A stretch of DNA of 39,300 bases from Apostichopus californicus (GCA_020650975.1 JAIPMN010004345.1:1-39300); one strand, 5' to 3'. Positions 8,630 through 19,651 are shown, counted from the stretch's first letter. The notes: a model not told the origin generated them from the sequence alone. Numbers and translations: made by a program.

Positions 8630-10498
8630 GGACTACTGAAAGTATAAGATTATATCTGAAATGATGCAACAGCAGGAGTTTACGGGTAGACAGTTGAGGA
8701 TGTTAGAATTACTACCTCCAAAGAGGGAACTTTGTTAAGTTGTTGTAATCTATGCTGTGAACACTCACTGATGATGTAAATATTTATTTATCAAAACTTT
8801 GAGAATACATTTTCATTCTGTATAAATTGTAGTTGAATGATAGTTTTTAATTATGTCTGTGAGTTTTCTTATAATCTTATTAGCAACTAGTTGTTATTCT
8901 TACAAGTAGAACAATTTAATGTATCTATATCAGTACATAGTTAAAGAATATTTAAGTTTTCTTTTTGTCGCTAGTGAGAATTATAGATAGGTACTCGTAA
9001 ATGCACAATTAAACAGTGATATATAATTAGAAAGATAAAAATTAAATTAAATTAAGCTATTATAATTTGGGGTGATGCAGGTATAGACTGGTCTTCACCA
9101 GCTATTGTTTGTCCATCATAAGTGGAGGCTGGAGTAACCTATGCAATCAAGTTCATAAACCTATGCAATCATTTTTGTAACCTATGCAATCAAGCTGGCA
9201 ATGTATGGTAACTTATGCATTCCAGTTCAATACCTATGCAATCAAGTTGATAAACTATTCAGTCAAGATGGCAACTTATTCTGTCAATTTGGCAACCAAT
9301 GCAATCAACTTGATAACCTATAAATCAAAGTGGCAATTGTTGCTTATGCAGTTAGAATAACATAACTATGAAAACAACTATGAATAAGACGTCACTATGA
9401 ATACAATTTTATATAAATATTTCCGTCCATATTAGGTTTAATGCTCATTATTCTGTATTTTTTTAAAAAGTCTTCAGTTATCTCATGTATGTTTCTTTTC
9501 TCATCATGGAGTTTGCTTGGTTTGGATATGATGTGAATTTTCAAATATCCAGTAGAACTAATGGATCAATATTTGAATAGATCAATATTAGCTTCTATGA
9601 GAGAAACGAGGGAAGGAAGGGAGGGATATATAATTATGGCAAACAATTAAAATAGATGGATATGAATTTATTCAGTTTAGTTGATTGTTAAGTCATTGTG
9701 AATTCAATTAAAAATGTTGAAGGAATGTCTATTGTCTGAGGCGACCTTTTGCACCGATACATTCTATAGACTTATACTCCATCAGACACACATGTAGTGT
9801 GAATTATTTCATCATGGTGATTTAGCTGAAATGATTTTGTTTTATTCTTATCCTATTTAAGTCATTTATCTACAGATGAAATAATGTTTCTACAACAAGT
9901 TGCATTTGATGAAATTCTAAATACAATTATCATTGACAGCTAAGCAACCATTCCATATGTATCACATTTCAAGGATAAATAAAAAACAAGTCAATAATGG
10001 GAAATTAAATCATTCATCTACCATGATGACATAACAGATAAGCTTCTATGATCCACCTCCCAGAGTAAGGGATGGTTATTTTATAATTGCCAGCTACATA
10101 CTTTGTTTGGTGCTTTCTATTTTCTTACTGATAATTTCTACATTGAGAGAAAAGAGATAATAAATCTTCAATGAACCAGCTTGAGCACTTTAGCTGTTTC
10201 TTTTTGAGTCTCTTAGCTGAAATTGATAGACTTTCTACCCAAGCATATAGTCAACCTACAAGGTGAGATCCACCACAGTATCTTGTCTCTAGCTGCAAGG
10301 AGACAATTCCAGATATGTGGCATTATCTAATAAGTTAGGTAGTTGGATTATGCTTAGTCCAAGTGATCGTCTAATCACAAACTGTATGTGAACTTAAAGT
10401 GGAGGATGGTGATTCGCGATATGATTTATAAGAAGTGATTTGATTTAATCATCACATATCACATCTTGAATGTATAGAAAAATCAACTTCATTGTCCC
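8630..10498 (+). other. 3' UTR of the first gene and intergenic DNA
   Basis: No coding sequence seen. ATTAAA at 9008-9013 is the nearest plausible polyadenylation signal; another AATAAA-type site lies near 9976. A minisatellite is listed separately. The rest is AT-rich and unremarkable. Confidence 0.5.
9134..9352 (+). repeat. Degenerate minisatellite, unit about 22-24 bp
   Basis: Repeated AACCTATGCAATCAAGTTGA with many substitutions, about nine copies. Confidence 0.85.
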
Positions 10499-10879
10499 TT
10501 ACAAATGACGGAGGTCATCGCATTTAGTGTGAGAGCACACCCCATGCAGAAAAATTCGGTTCTTTACAAATTCTGTAATAGTTATCTATATATACACAAA
10601 AAAAGAAACATCTTAACCCCCCCACCAACAAAAACCTTACCCCCCCCCCTCCAACAAAAACGCGCTCATTTTGCGTCAAGCACGTACATTCCCGGCCACC
10701 GTAGGTTCCTTTCTCTCTGAGACCGGCGTGGACCAAATGTTCAGTATATTAGCTAACCAGGTGCAAAGGTGTATAAGTCTTTTACTAGGATACTGGCTGA
10801 GCACACGGCACATACTACTAGTCTAATTACACATTACAAAGGCCAACTATCCAGTCTAGCCTATATAAACACATACACA
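10499..10879 (+). promoter_or_regulatory. PRDX5 upstream region with a TATA-like box at 10862
   Basis: TATATAAA at 10862-10869 is a good TATA match, but it lies only 18 bases upstream of the first Met codon. A start site about 30 bases downstream would fall inside the coding sequence, after Met1. Upstream, TGACGGAGGTCA (10506-10517) contains a nuclear-receptor-type half site AGGTCA in a partial palindrome. C-rich tracts are at 10617-10650. All regulatory readings are inference. Confidence 0.35.
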
Positions 10880-10978
10880 ATGAGTTGTTCAGCATTGTAT
10901 CGATGCTCATTGCTGAAGAGTTTTCCTTCAATTGCTCGACCGTTTTCTACAACTTTGACAAGCGCCATGCCTATAAAG
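10880..10978 (+). CDS. PRDX5: PRDX5 exon 1: mitochondrial presequence and second Met
   Basis: Encodes 33 residues. Met1 at 10880 has A at -3. Met30 at 10967 sits in GCCATGC, also a good context. The donor GTTTGA at 10979 is weak. The segment before Met30 has Arg/Lys and Ser/Thr but no acidic residue. Confidence 0.9.
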
Positions 10979-13900
10979 GTTTGAAAAATAGTCATTTCCT
11001 TCGTTTAAGCCTACAGGGGTGTGTAAGGAAGTGCATTTGGGTTGGGGAAGGGGAAGGAATAAGGGGCGGGGGAGGGAATTACAGATCTAGCTTCACTTAT
11101 ATAAGTAGTAAGAATGATGACATTTGCAGAAACTAAGATCTTTAGGCTAGGCTACATATAATGTAGCCTTATCACTATAGATAGATGTAGCATGGTGGGC
11201 TCATATTTGATCAACAATGTCTATCAAGGCAAAATCCAAATCACTAAACTGAATGCGTTTTTCTAGTAGTAGTACCACATAAATGTAATAATCTCAAAAT
11301 ATTTATTGTTCTGTGCCTATGCAATTTCAAATATATTTTGTCAAATATATAGTCAGTATTGCGAATTTCGGAACACTGCGAATTTCGGACACCCCTAAGA
11401 AATGCACGATTTCACCATGACAACCTACAGGAAGAGCCAAATTTCACCAAAAAGTACGAAGCTACAGTTATTTTCTCTCCAAAATGACCCGTGTGCAAGT
11501 AAATACTTACATATTTGTCAATAAAATGACGGAGATCTATGAAGTCTGTTATAATTACTGAAAGAGCAACTGCGCCACCAATTTTATCACCAGCGCCACA
11601 CTGTGGGACTGTGTGTCCAAAATTCGCAATACTCTAGCAAAGAAATACCAGTTCCACAATCACGAAGAATCTTCTTGGAATACAACGTGAAAACAGTTTG
11701 CAGGAAAGAAAGTTTGGCCGTGTATCATTATATAACACACTTCTCCCACCATATCAAGTATATTTTCAGGTGATTTATACCAGAAGATATAGTTTTGGGG
11801 TGTTTTAAGGCTTAGGTGTCCGAAATTCGAAGTGTCCATGCTACTTGTAAGCACTTGGAGTTGGAGGGGATATTGTGAGGTCATGTTGAGGCCGACTCCT
11901 GTGTATGGGTATGTGGGCCTCCCAAGGAAATGGAGAACTCCATTTCTCTTTTTTTTTAACTGACGATCAGGTAAATGAGAACCATTTATCCGAAATTGCT
12001 GTAAATAAAAATAAAAATAAATACACATTAGAAAGCATCTAGTCTCTATTTAACATTAGTCCTACTTTGACAGTTTTGTAATAGGATAGATCTATGTGTG
12101 CGTTGTATTTTTTATTTGTTATTTTATATCAGTATTGTTGTGTTAAAAACAGTTAACAGTGGCAGATAAATGAAAGGCCGTCTTTGTAATTAAAGCCTAT
12201 TCAGCTGATAGTGAAAATGTCATCAGCGAACTATCCTGCACACACTTTGACTCCCTATGTACATATAGCAGATCTGGATTTTTCAAGGTCCTAATTGCTT
12301 TTTCTGTAAAATAATGCCCATGTTAGGATCATGCTTTGGTTCAGCCAGCCCATTTAAAATAACAATTCATCAGCTTTCAGTAGCAGTCATTTACTGCAGC
12401 AGTAGAATCTTGGGAATTGTATTGTCATGGCAATGAGTACTTGATAATATGGTAATTAGGTAGTTTTGAATGCTGTTTGTGATGTTTTAATATATGTAAA
12501 GTATGGCAGTTTTAACTTCATGACTATTTGATTAGTTAATTATATGTATTTCCTTTGTATACATACCAGTCTTACTTCTGCACTCAAAAGACTCATACCT
12601 CAAAACCCTCACACTTCAAAACCGTCAATAATGGTATGGCTTGGTATGGCGCATATCATGATTTGCGTGTAAACTTGCTCTCTGACCATGTCCTGGTCCT
12701 TCATCAGGTATCTAATATGCCTTAATGACCTATAATAACAAGAATATCGTATTCAACTTTATCCTATCAGAAAGAATTCATCTTCAGGGATTGAAATTAA
12801 AGTGTTATGTATTATATGACTTAGTAATTGTAAAAAGGAACCAGGTGTTTCCTTGGTTTATCTCAAAACACTCAAAACATTGTGAACTGTTTTATGCATG
12901 TGAATGACCATCATGAAGCAGTTTGTTGGTAGCCCTAACATGTAACTTGTTGTTAATTGTATCATTCCTCATTTTCTGTGAAGTAAATTATATTTTAAGC
13001 TAGGAAATACATTTTTAATTTGACTTTCCCCTAATGTCACATTTATTGTGATTATACATGAATTTCATGGTATTCATTCATAGGTAGGAGATAAACTTCC
13101 CAGTGTGGAGCTGGCTGAGAACACACCAAACAGCAAAGTCAACATAGCTGACCTATTTAAAGGCAAAAAAGGGGTCATCTTTGCTGTTCCTGGGGCATTC
13201 ACTCCTGGCTGCTCTAAGGTAACTTTCATTCCATAATTGTGTTTCTACAGTACATTAAAAAACACAAGGGCTATTGTTAGGTGTTTGAGTAGCTTGCAGA
13301 GTAGTAACAATAGGGGAAGGGGTTAGGGGGGTTGGGGGGGGGGGAGAGGAACCATAGTGCTGCTGGTACAGTGCATTTTACAATAGGTGGGACCATGAAC
13401 ATTCTTATTGATTATGTTCTCATAAATGCAGCAGTGTATGGAAATTTGAAGAATACCAGCAATCATGTACAGTAGTAACTGGTACATGGAGAAAGAATCT
13501 TACAGGTCTACTGTATGTATCCTAGCTATCATAGTTACTTTTTGCCATCATTTGTTATATACCAAAGGGTACATTTAGGTTTATTTTGTGACTTACACAG
13601 TACTTGATCTGAACATCTTAGTCAAGACAAATATTGGATGCTATTATTTGAGATGTCACTTGGGTTGACAATGGAAAGTCTACTGAACAGCAATTTATTG
13701 ATCTGCTCTTATTAAATAGTTACAATGCTATTTGATACTAAAATCTCATTCAGATGTAAGGTTTAGCTTGACAGTAAAGTTTAATTTTAAATAAGAGGTG
13801 CAAGTCATTGTCTTAAATTGTGCAATTTACTTTCTACATGTGGTTAGTACTGTACTAAGTTACAAAATGTCTGGGTAATGAACAATTGAGAACTGATATA

Positions 13901-16900
13901 GAATCATAAACTTTCTGATTAACCTAAAATATTCTTGCAAGAACAGAATGTAGGATTTTGTCTTAGTTTGATTAATTGCGATCTCATTTGTATTTTATAG
14001 TGATACTACAATGATATTGATAAGTTTGAAAATTCTTCTTAACCTTAGAAAAGGCATGATGAGTCATGTCAAAGAAGAGCACTGATCTAACTGGAACTAT
14101 TTTCTTCACTTTTGCTCTTTTAGACCCATTTACCAGGTTTTGTCAATGACAGTGAGGCCATGAAATCCAAAGGAATTGACTTAGTTGCTTGCATATCAGT
14201 CAATGATCCATTTGTGATGGGAGCTTGGGGTGATAACCTAAAGGCAACCGGAAAGGTAACTTCCAAATTGTGTATGTTTGTAGTCTCAAGCTGATAAACA
14301 TATGCACACTACATACATTGATAGTTTCTTGCATTAGTGACATCACCACAGATGTTGATGACCAAAATGCATGTCTTTCTTCCCAAATAAATGAATATAC
14401 CTTACACATGAATGGACCTAAGGTACTTCCATTGTGGATTTACCACTTAGGCTAATTGAATAGTTGGAATATGTTGAGTCATAAACCTTTTTAACCAGTT
14501 TTTCTCTCTAATAGAAACTAATAAAATCTTTGAGTCACAAAGCAAATTCCTGATCTCTAGACATACAATGGCTTTTGAGAGGCTGGCTTTGTTGCCATGG
14601 GTGAACAGATATCAATTGTATGATTTCAACCAACACAACAAACAACATTTTCTTTCAACGCCAGTTATTGGACACTGTGTTTTATATGTAATGTTAGCTT
14701 ATTAGCACCCTATCACGTATCATGGGAATTGTGGTCTATTATCAGATAGTGAAGTCATACTAGTTTGTACACAATACAGGAATGTAGAAATGCATTGGCT
14801 ATACAACCAATCCTACCATTCAACCTTGATGATCACTGGTAATTTAAGCAAACCATCAATTATCACTGGATTTGAGGTCTGATCTTATGCAAGTGTATAC
14901 TCATAGGAATTTTGATCCTGCATTTATAACCATATACGCAATGTGCAATACACAATGTGCCCACAATGGTCATCAAGTGACTAGTTTAGCCTAATTTGTA
15001 GCCCAGTTGAGAAAAAATGCTGGCTGTTAGTACTGACTGCATGGAGCACCAGAAAGATGAAACACTTGATACTGATAGCACCTCGGCACTAGAAACTGAA
15101 ATTAAACACTAGATACTGGAGTAAAACATTAGCTACTGGAGTAAAACACTAGATACTGGAGTGAAACATTAGCTACTGGAGTAAAACACTAGATACTGGA
15201 GTGAAACACTAGATACTGGAGTGAAACACTAGATACTGGAGTGAAACACTAGATACTGGAGTGAAACACTAGCTACTGAAGTGAAACACTAGATACTGGA
15301 GTGAAACACTAGATACTGGAGTGAAACATTAGCTACTGGAGTAAAACACTAGATACTGGAGTGAAACACTAGATACTGGAGTGAAACACTAGCTACTGGA
15401 GTAAAACACTAGATACTGGAGTGAAACACTAGATACTGGAGTGAAACACTAGATACTGGAGTGAAACACTAGATACTGGAGTGAAACACTAGATACTGGA
15501 GTGAAACACTAGATACTGGAGTGAAATACTAGATACTGGAGTGAAACACTAGATACTGGAGTGAAACATTAGCTACTGGAGTGAAACACTAGATACTGGA
15601 GTGAAACACTAGATACTGGAGTGAAACACTAGCTACTGGAGTAAAACACTAGATACTGGAGTGAAACACTAGATACTGGAGTGAAACACTAGATACTGGA
15701 GTGAAACACTAGATACTGGAGTGAAACATTAGCTACTGGAGTAAAACACTAGATACTGGAGTGAAACACTAGATACTGGAGTGAAACCCTAGATACTGGA
15801 GTGAAACACTAGATACTGGAGTGAAACACTAGATACTGGAGTGAAACACTAGGGGACCCTGTTGGGCAGTTCACAAGGCATGTATTAATCAGTCCTGAAT
15901 GAATAACAGCCAGCCTATTCCTGTGGAATATATACTTATTGGTTCTTTTAACTGTGTTAGTGCCCACGCTTTGTGGTATTTAACATTTTGGGGTAATGGC
16001 TACTGTATAGGTTGCATCAAGTACAACAACAGTTACACAAATAGCTGATACATTTATGCACTGATTGATAGTATTCAAAGAGTTTCATACCAGTATGTGT
16101 ACAGAGCAATGAGTGTATTCCAATTACTTTGTATTAGTATTACTAACCCATGGAACAGACTACATCTAAGTATTAGTATTACTAACCCATGGAACAGAGA
16201 CTACATTTAAGTATTAGTATTACTAACTCATGGAACAGAGATTACATCTAAGGTTTCTACAAGAGGTTTCATTGATCACTGTCATGTTAATTAAGGCAGT
16301 GACTATATTTTTCCACAGTATGTCTGTTCATAGCACTATATATGACACAGAAGAGTGGCTTTAAATAGTTTAATTAGTGACAGTCTGGAAGGTTCTCTAC
16401 TAAGCTATTTTTTCAGATGCTGCAAAAGATAAAACCCATTTTTAATTGAGGTTTCCTGTTCAGGAGTATAATGTTACCAGAGATAGATATCCATGGTTGT
16501 TCTACTTCTGCAGCATTGCCTAATAAATGGATATGTTGAGGGACTAACAGCCATCTTTGATCTTAATGAAAGAAAGGTTTTAGACCAATAAATGCAAATA
16601 TATCATGTAAGTTAATGGATGTATAAATGTCACCAATGGAAATAGTGTTTGCTTTCTTGGAATTGGTTAGGATCTTAGTCGTCAACTTTATAGTTATCAA
16701 TAGCCCTGTGTATTATACTTTGTTGTTCAAGTAACAGCACATTTTGACCAATTCCCAAGTAATACAGAAATAATGTAGAATGGTTTTGGTGTTGAATATG
16801 TTGTGTTACCTGTCTTGATCTGATAAATTTGTTTTACATGTGTCAACTACCTAACTATATGACTGTTTTGGTTCTTACTCTTATTAGATTCGTATGTTGG

Positions 16901-18266
16901 CTGATACCTGCTGTGACTTCACAAAGGTAAGAATTGGCTGTAGAACTAACATAGGCAAATGGTTTCCCTGTGCATAGGATGAAGAGATGTATGGAAGCTG
17001 TTGTGGCCACTTTTGTTTTAAAGAAATCATGATGGTGCTATACTGTTGTTAATGAGGACTGTACCATTCTAATCAAAGCTTGTTTGTACATCTTTCTTCT
17101 GATACCTATGTCCACATTCCTGGAACTACTACTTGTGGTTCTTGTAATTTGTATAAATAAGATTGCCATCTACAAAGTCATCAATATCTGTAGTAATCTG
17201 TATTGTTCTCTTCTTGTTGACTGTAGTAGTAGTAGCGCTACAGATTCTACAATATCCAAGTGTATAACTCAAGTGAGGGGTGCTTAAAATTGATATTGTA
17301 ATTTATAAATTATGCCTGGAGCAGATACAGCAGTGGTTAAAATCATACTTATGAATACAGTGTTTTACCACTCTGGGAGTTAGTTAATTAAATGTATTTA
17401 CCCCCCCCCACCCCCTCCCCACAACACACTTATCAACCGATGTGCTACAGTATCATTTAAAAACCTTTATTTCAGGCTGTTGACCTTGAGCTGGATGCAA
17501 CACCAATCCTCGGGAGTGTGCGATCTAAGAGGTAAGCATGATTCCATAGTGAGGTACTAGCTATCATCTCTGCAACTTACAGGCTAGTTAAGGCATTAGA
17601 ATTTAAGAACCTGTACCTATGATTCCAAAGTACGGTACTAGTTACCTTCTTGGCAACTTACAGGCTGGTTAGGTCATAAAAATCGGAGAGGAAAGCATGA
17701 TTCCTCAGTAAGGTACTAGTTACCGTCTCTGCAACTTATAGTCTATTTAAGGCAAATAGAATTTGAGAGGTACGTATGGTTTCACAGTATGTTACTAAAT
17801 ACTGTCTGCAACTTACAGTCTTGTTAGGGCATTAGAATTTGAGAGGTATGTATGATTCCACAGTAAGGTACTAATTAAGGTCTCTGCAACTTAGTCTAGT
17901 TAGGGCATTAGAATATGGTTCCACAGTAAGGTACTAGTTACCTTCTTGAGAACTTACAGGGTAGTTGATGCATTAGAATCAGCACTACTGGTTCTGTAGC
18001 TTCAAATGTCTCTCACAATTTGATGCAGCTGGAACCAGTATACAAAATATGCTCTAGAATTGTCAGGATGTGATATCAAAATGAATTAATTTGTAGAATT
18101 CAGTCAGTTTGTTTGGCAGTATGTTATAGTTCTTACGTTTCATCCCTTTGTTACATTCAGGTATTCTATGGTAGTGGAAGATGGTGTTGTAACAAAGCTA
18201 AACATCGAACCAGATGGGACAGGTCTTACCTGCAGCCTCTCAACAGAGCTTTTGAAACAGCTGTAA
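10880..18266 (+). CDS. PRDX5: Peroxiredoxin-5 (atypical 2-Cys thioredoxin peroxidase)
   Basis: Six coding exons: 10880-10978, 13084-13218, 14124-14255, 16888-16926, 17476-17531 and 18161-18266. All are GT-AG and in phase, giving 188 residues against 214 in human. The enzyme reduces H2O2, alkyl peroxides and peroxynitrite using thioredoxin. The peroxidatic Cys is Cys76 in PGAFTPGCSKTHLPGF, the family signature with the catalytic Thr73. The resolving Cys is Cys178 in GTGLTCSL, at the position used by atypical 2-Cys enzymes for an intramolecular disulfide. The family's third Cys is kept as Cys101 (VACISVND). Residues 1-29 are basic, Ser/Leu-rich and nearly free of acidic residues, as in a mitochondrial presequence. 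Met30 (MPIKVGD) matches the internal start that gives the cytosolic/peroxisomal form in mammals. The C-terminus is KQL where human has the peroxisomal signal SQL, so peroxisomal import is uncertain. Convergent with the AMPK beta gene. Confidence 0.97.
11044..11076 (+). other. G-rich tract, possible G-quadruplex
   Basis: Runs of G at 11044-11047, 11050-11053, 11063-11066, 11068-11072 and 11074-11076, on the RNA-sense strand about 65 bases past the weak exon 1 donor. Confidence 0.6.
11139..11159. repeat. Perfect 9-bp inverted repeat with 3-base loop
   Basis: AGGCTACAT and ATGTAGCCT are separated by ATA. It is a small palindrome in PRDX5 intron 1 with no known role. Confidence 0.8.
11348..11636 (+). 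mobile_element. MITE-like element with terminal inverted repeats (copy B)
   Basis: The left end AGTATTGCGAATTTCGGA (11355-11372) and the right end TCCAAAATTCGCAATACT (11616-11633) are inverted repeats matching at 17 of 18 positions. The left 105 bases recur, inverted, at window position 1. No transposase is encoded, so it would be non-autonomous. TA-rich borders would suit a Tc1/mariner-type origin, but target-site duplications are not clear. Confidence 0.7.
11811..11838 (-). repeat. Inverted copy of the MITE sub-terminal motif
   Basis: GTGTCCGAAATTCGAAGTGTCC is the reverse complement, with two changes, of the motif at about 11371-11396 (GAATTTCGGACACC core). It may mark an older or larger outer boundary of the element. 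Confidence 0.55.
13084..13218 (+). CDS. PRDX5: PRDX5 exon 2: active-site exon
   Basis: 45 codons, phase 0 at both ends, donor GTAACT. Encodes VGDKLPSVELAENTP through FKGKKGVIFAVPGAFTPGCS; contains Thr73 and peroxidatic Cys76. Confidence 0.96.
13313..13344 (+). other. G-rich tract, possible G-quadruplex in intron 2
   Basis: Four G runs of 4, 4, 6 and about 11 bases separated by 2-3 bases, on the RNA-sense strand about 95 bases past the exon 2 donor. Confidence 0.65.
13345..14123 (+). other. Rest of PRDX5 intron 2
   Basis: AT-rich intron ending in TTTGCTCTTTTAG. No other feature seen. Confidence 0.7.
14124..14255 (+). CDS. PRDX5: PRDX5 exon 3
   Basis: 44 codons, phase 0 at both ends, donor GTAACT. 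Encodes THLPGFVNDSEAMKSKGIDL, then VACISVNDPFVMGAWG; Cys101 is the conserved third cysteine of the family. Confidence 0.96.
15101..15851 (+). repeat. Minisatellite, exact 20-bp period, about 37 units
   Basis: Unit GTGAAACACTAGATACTGGA with a few substitutions (GTAAAA, CATT, GCTACTGGA) and no insertion or deletion over 750 bases. Degenerate units precede it from about 15056. Variant units recur with a 240-base higher-order period. Confidence 0.97.
16131..16251 (+). repeat. Three tandem copies of about 40 bp
   Basis: GTATTAGTATTACTAACCCA starts at 16131, 16170 and 16211 and is followed each time by TGGAACAGA(GA)CTACAT. Confidence 0.9.
16888..16926 (+). CDS. PRDX5: PRDX5 exon 4 (39 bases)
   Basis: A 13-codon exon, IRMLADTCCDFTK, phase 0 at both ends, acceptor CTTATTAG and donor GTAAGA. 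It aligns with the VRLLADPTGAF region of human PRDX5. The adjacent Cys pair is not part of the known catalytic set. Confidence 0.93.
17476..17531 (+). CDS. PRDX5: PRDX5 exon 5
   Basis: Encodes AVDLELDATPILGSVRSK plus a split Arg codon. Acceptor TTTCAG, donor GTAAGC, ends in phase 2. Its 3' end and donor form the first unit of the tandem array that follows. Confidence 0.94.
17521..17985 (+). repeat. Tandem array, unit about 80 bp, six copies, starting at the exon 5 donor
   Basis: The unit reads GAGAGGTA(A/C/T)G(C/T)ATGATTCC, then AGTAAGGTACTAGTTACC, CTGCAACTTACAG and TTAGGGCATTAGAATTT. The real exon 5 end is unit 1. Units 4 and 5 keep donor-like GTACGT (17770) and GTATGT (17846). Each unit also holds ACTTACAG or a variant, resembling an acceptor. 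Confidence 0.9.
18161..18266 (+). CDS. PRDX5: PRDX5 exon 6: resolving cysteine and stop
   Basis: Acceptor TTACATTCAG. Encodes YSMVVEDGVVTKLNIEPDGT, then GLTCSLSTELLKQL and TAA at 18264-18266. Contains resolving Cys178. Confidence 0.96.
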
Positions 18267-19650
18267 GGTCTTCCTGCCTTAAAAATGTCAAGTGCTCAAA
18301 TGCCTGTATTCATTAATTTACTAGAAGGTAGTCTGGATAAAATTTAGGTGAATACTGTTAACATTAACCCAAGGAAATGAATGCAGAACTTGGGGTATTT
18401 TGGCAGTGTTTAGAATCTCATCTGCAACCATTTAAAGCATATTAAAGTACTTCAAGACCTGTAAAATACTCAGAGTTTACTCATATGATCATTCAAATTA
18501 AATGTGTCAGGTCATGTTAACATATGTTTACAAAATATGAAAATGTTTCATGACCCCCCCCCCCCCTTTTTTTTTCCTTTTTAGCAGCTGANNNNNNNNA
18601 TTACCCCCCCCCCCCCTTTTTTTTTCCTTTTTAGCAGCTGATGTAGACATTAATCATGCAAATCAAGTAGAAATTCATATTTGAATTTAGCAAAACAAAC
18701 AGGAAAATTATTTGCATTCAAAAAATTTAAACTGATACTTCATACCTTTGAGTGTATTCAGTATTGAAAGTAACTATGAAATGAGTCTTTCTTTGATATA
18801 ATATGTAAGATTAGTTACTTGCAGTCGGTAATGGTTGATGCTGGCAATGAACACCACACAATGAAAGTACTTGGTACTGAATACCAGCAGTTTTCTTTTA
18901 TTGGTTTATTAAAGAAGTAAATTTTTAATGGGTTATGCCAAGCATTGTTTCACCATATGCCCAGTTACAGCAAATTATTTTGACTTTACAGACTATCATG
19001 GTGTTTATACATGACAGAGTCAAACTGCTACAAAACCATTTGCACTTTTCCATGAACGGAATGAATCTTTACGTTTGCAATAATGATTGATATTATGAAC
19101 TTGCCAATCAATAATGAAATAATTTACCTTGAAAGTTTTCTGATGATTTGAGTGTACTGTTGTGTCTTAATATAGTCAAAGAAATTTAACTTTGTTCAAT
19201 ATTATTTCCTCTTTGTGATATGCAGTGACTAATTCAGGGAGGCTAGTGGAACAACTTACCTTAACCTGTACCAGAGTAGGTTACTGTTTGTAGACATTCT
19301 CAATTTACTGGCGTTTTACTATGCCAACATTGATATTTTTTGGGAATGGGGGTGTGGGAATTCTTGTTAATGAAAGCTCAATTAACCCTGATAGGTGGGG
19401 AGGAAAGTTGGTCTGGCGGCACACCTGGTATGTAGGTTTGTGACTTATCTGGTATCTATACTAACAGGTGGACTGCAGCAGTTGCTACCAGCTCAGAGAT
19501 CCAACTGGCATCACTGCATCTACTGGCATCACTGCATGGGGTCCTTAAAGAAGCTATGCATTTGGGGCCTCAGATGAAAGTAGCAACTTTTGTAAGCCAA
19601 AATCATCTCCTTTTGTATCCCCCAGCCAGGCACGCCTCATTTGAGCCAGT
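18267..19650 (+). other. PRDX5 3' flank / probable 3' UTR
   Basis: No coding found. ATTAAA at 18441 and near 18909 are candidate polyadenylation signals, neither decisive. The small N gap is listed separately. Confidence 0.5.
18554..18641. other. Assembly gap (8 N) flanked by an identical 38-base duplicate
   Basis: Bases 18554-18591 and 18604-18641 are identical (C13, T9, CCTTTTTAGCAGCTGA), offset by exactly 50, with N at 18592-18599 between them. It is almost surely a failed merge over a homopolymer, not real biology. Confidence 0.9.
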
Positions 19651-19651
19651 C

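Larger units (their letters stand above)
10979..13083 (+). other. PRDX5 intron 1
   Basis: Carries a G-rich tract at 11044-11076, a 9-bp hairpin at 11139-11159 and a transposon-like element from 11348. The remainder up to the TAG acceptor at 13081 is AT-rich with nothing recognisable. A 122-residue reverse-strand frame at 11660-12028 overlaps the element and is not supported as a gene. Confidence 0.8.
14256..16887 (+). other. PRDX5 intron 3
   Basis: A 2.6-kb intron with the 20-bp minisatellite at 15101-15851 and a triplicated 40-bp repeat at 16131-16251. Nothing else recognised. Confidence 0.75.

Noticed and set aside
11660..12028. 122-residue reverse-strand open frame
   Set aside because: It overlaps the transposon-like inverted repeat, lacks recognisable domains, and lies in PRDX5 intron 1. 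A relic of a mobile-element frame remains possible but is unsupported.
15101..15851. Regular short repeats resembling a CRISPR array
   Set aside because: Units are directly adjacent with no unique spacers, and the array lies in an animal gene intron. The same applies to the arrays at 3575, 25161 and 26912.
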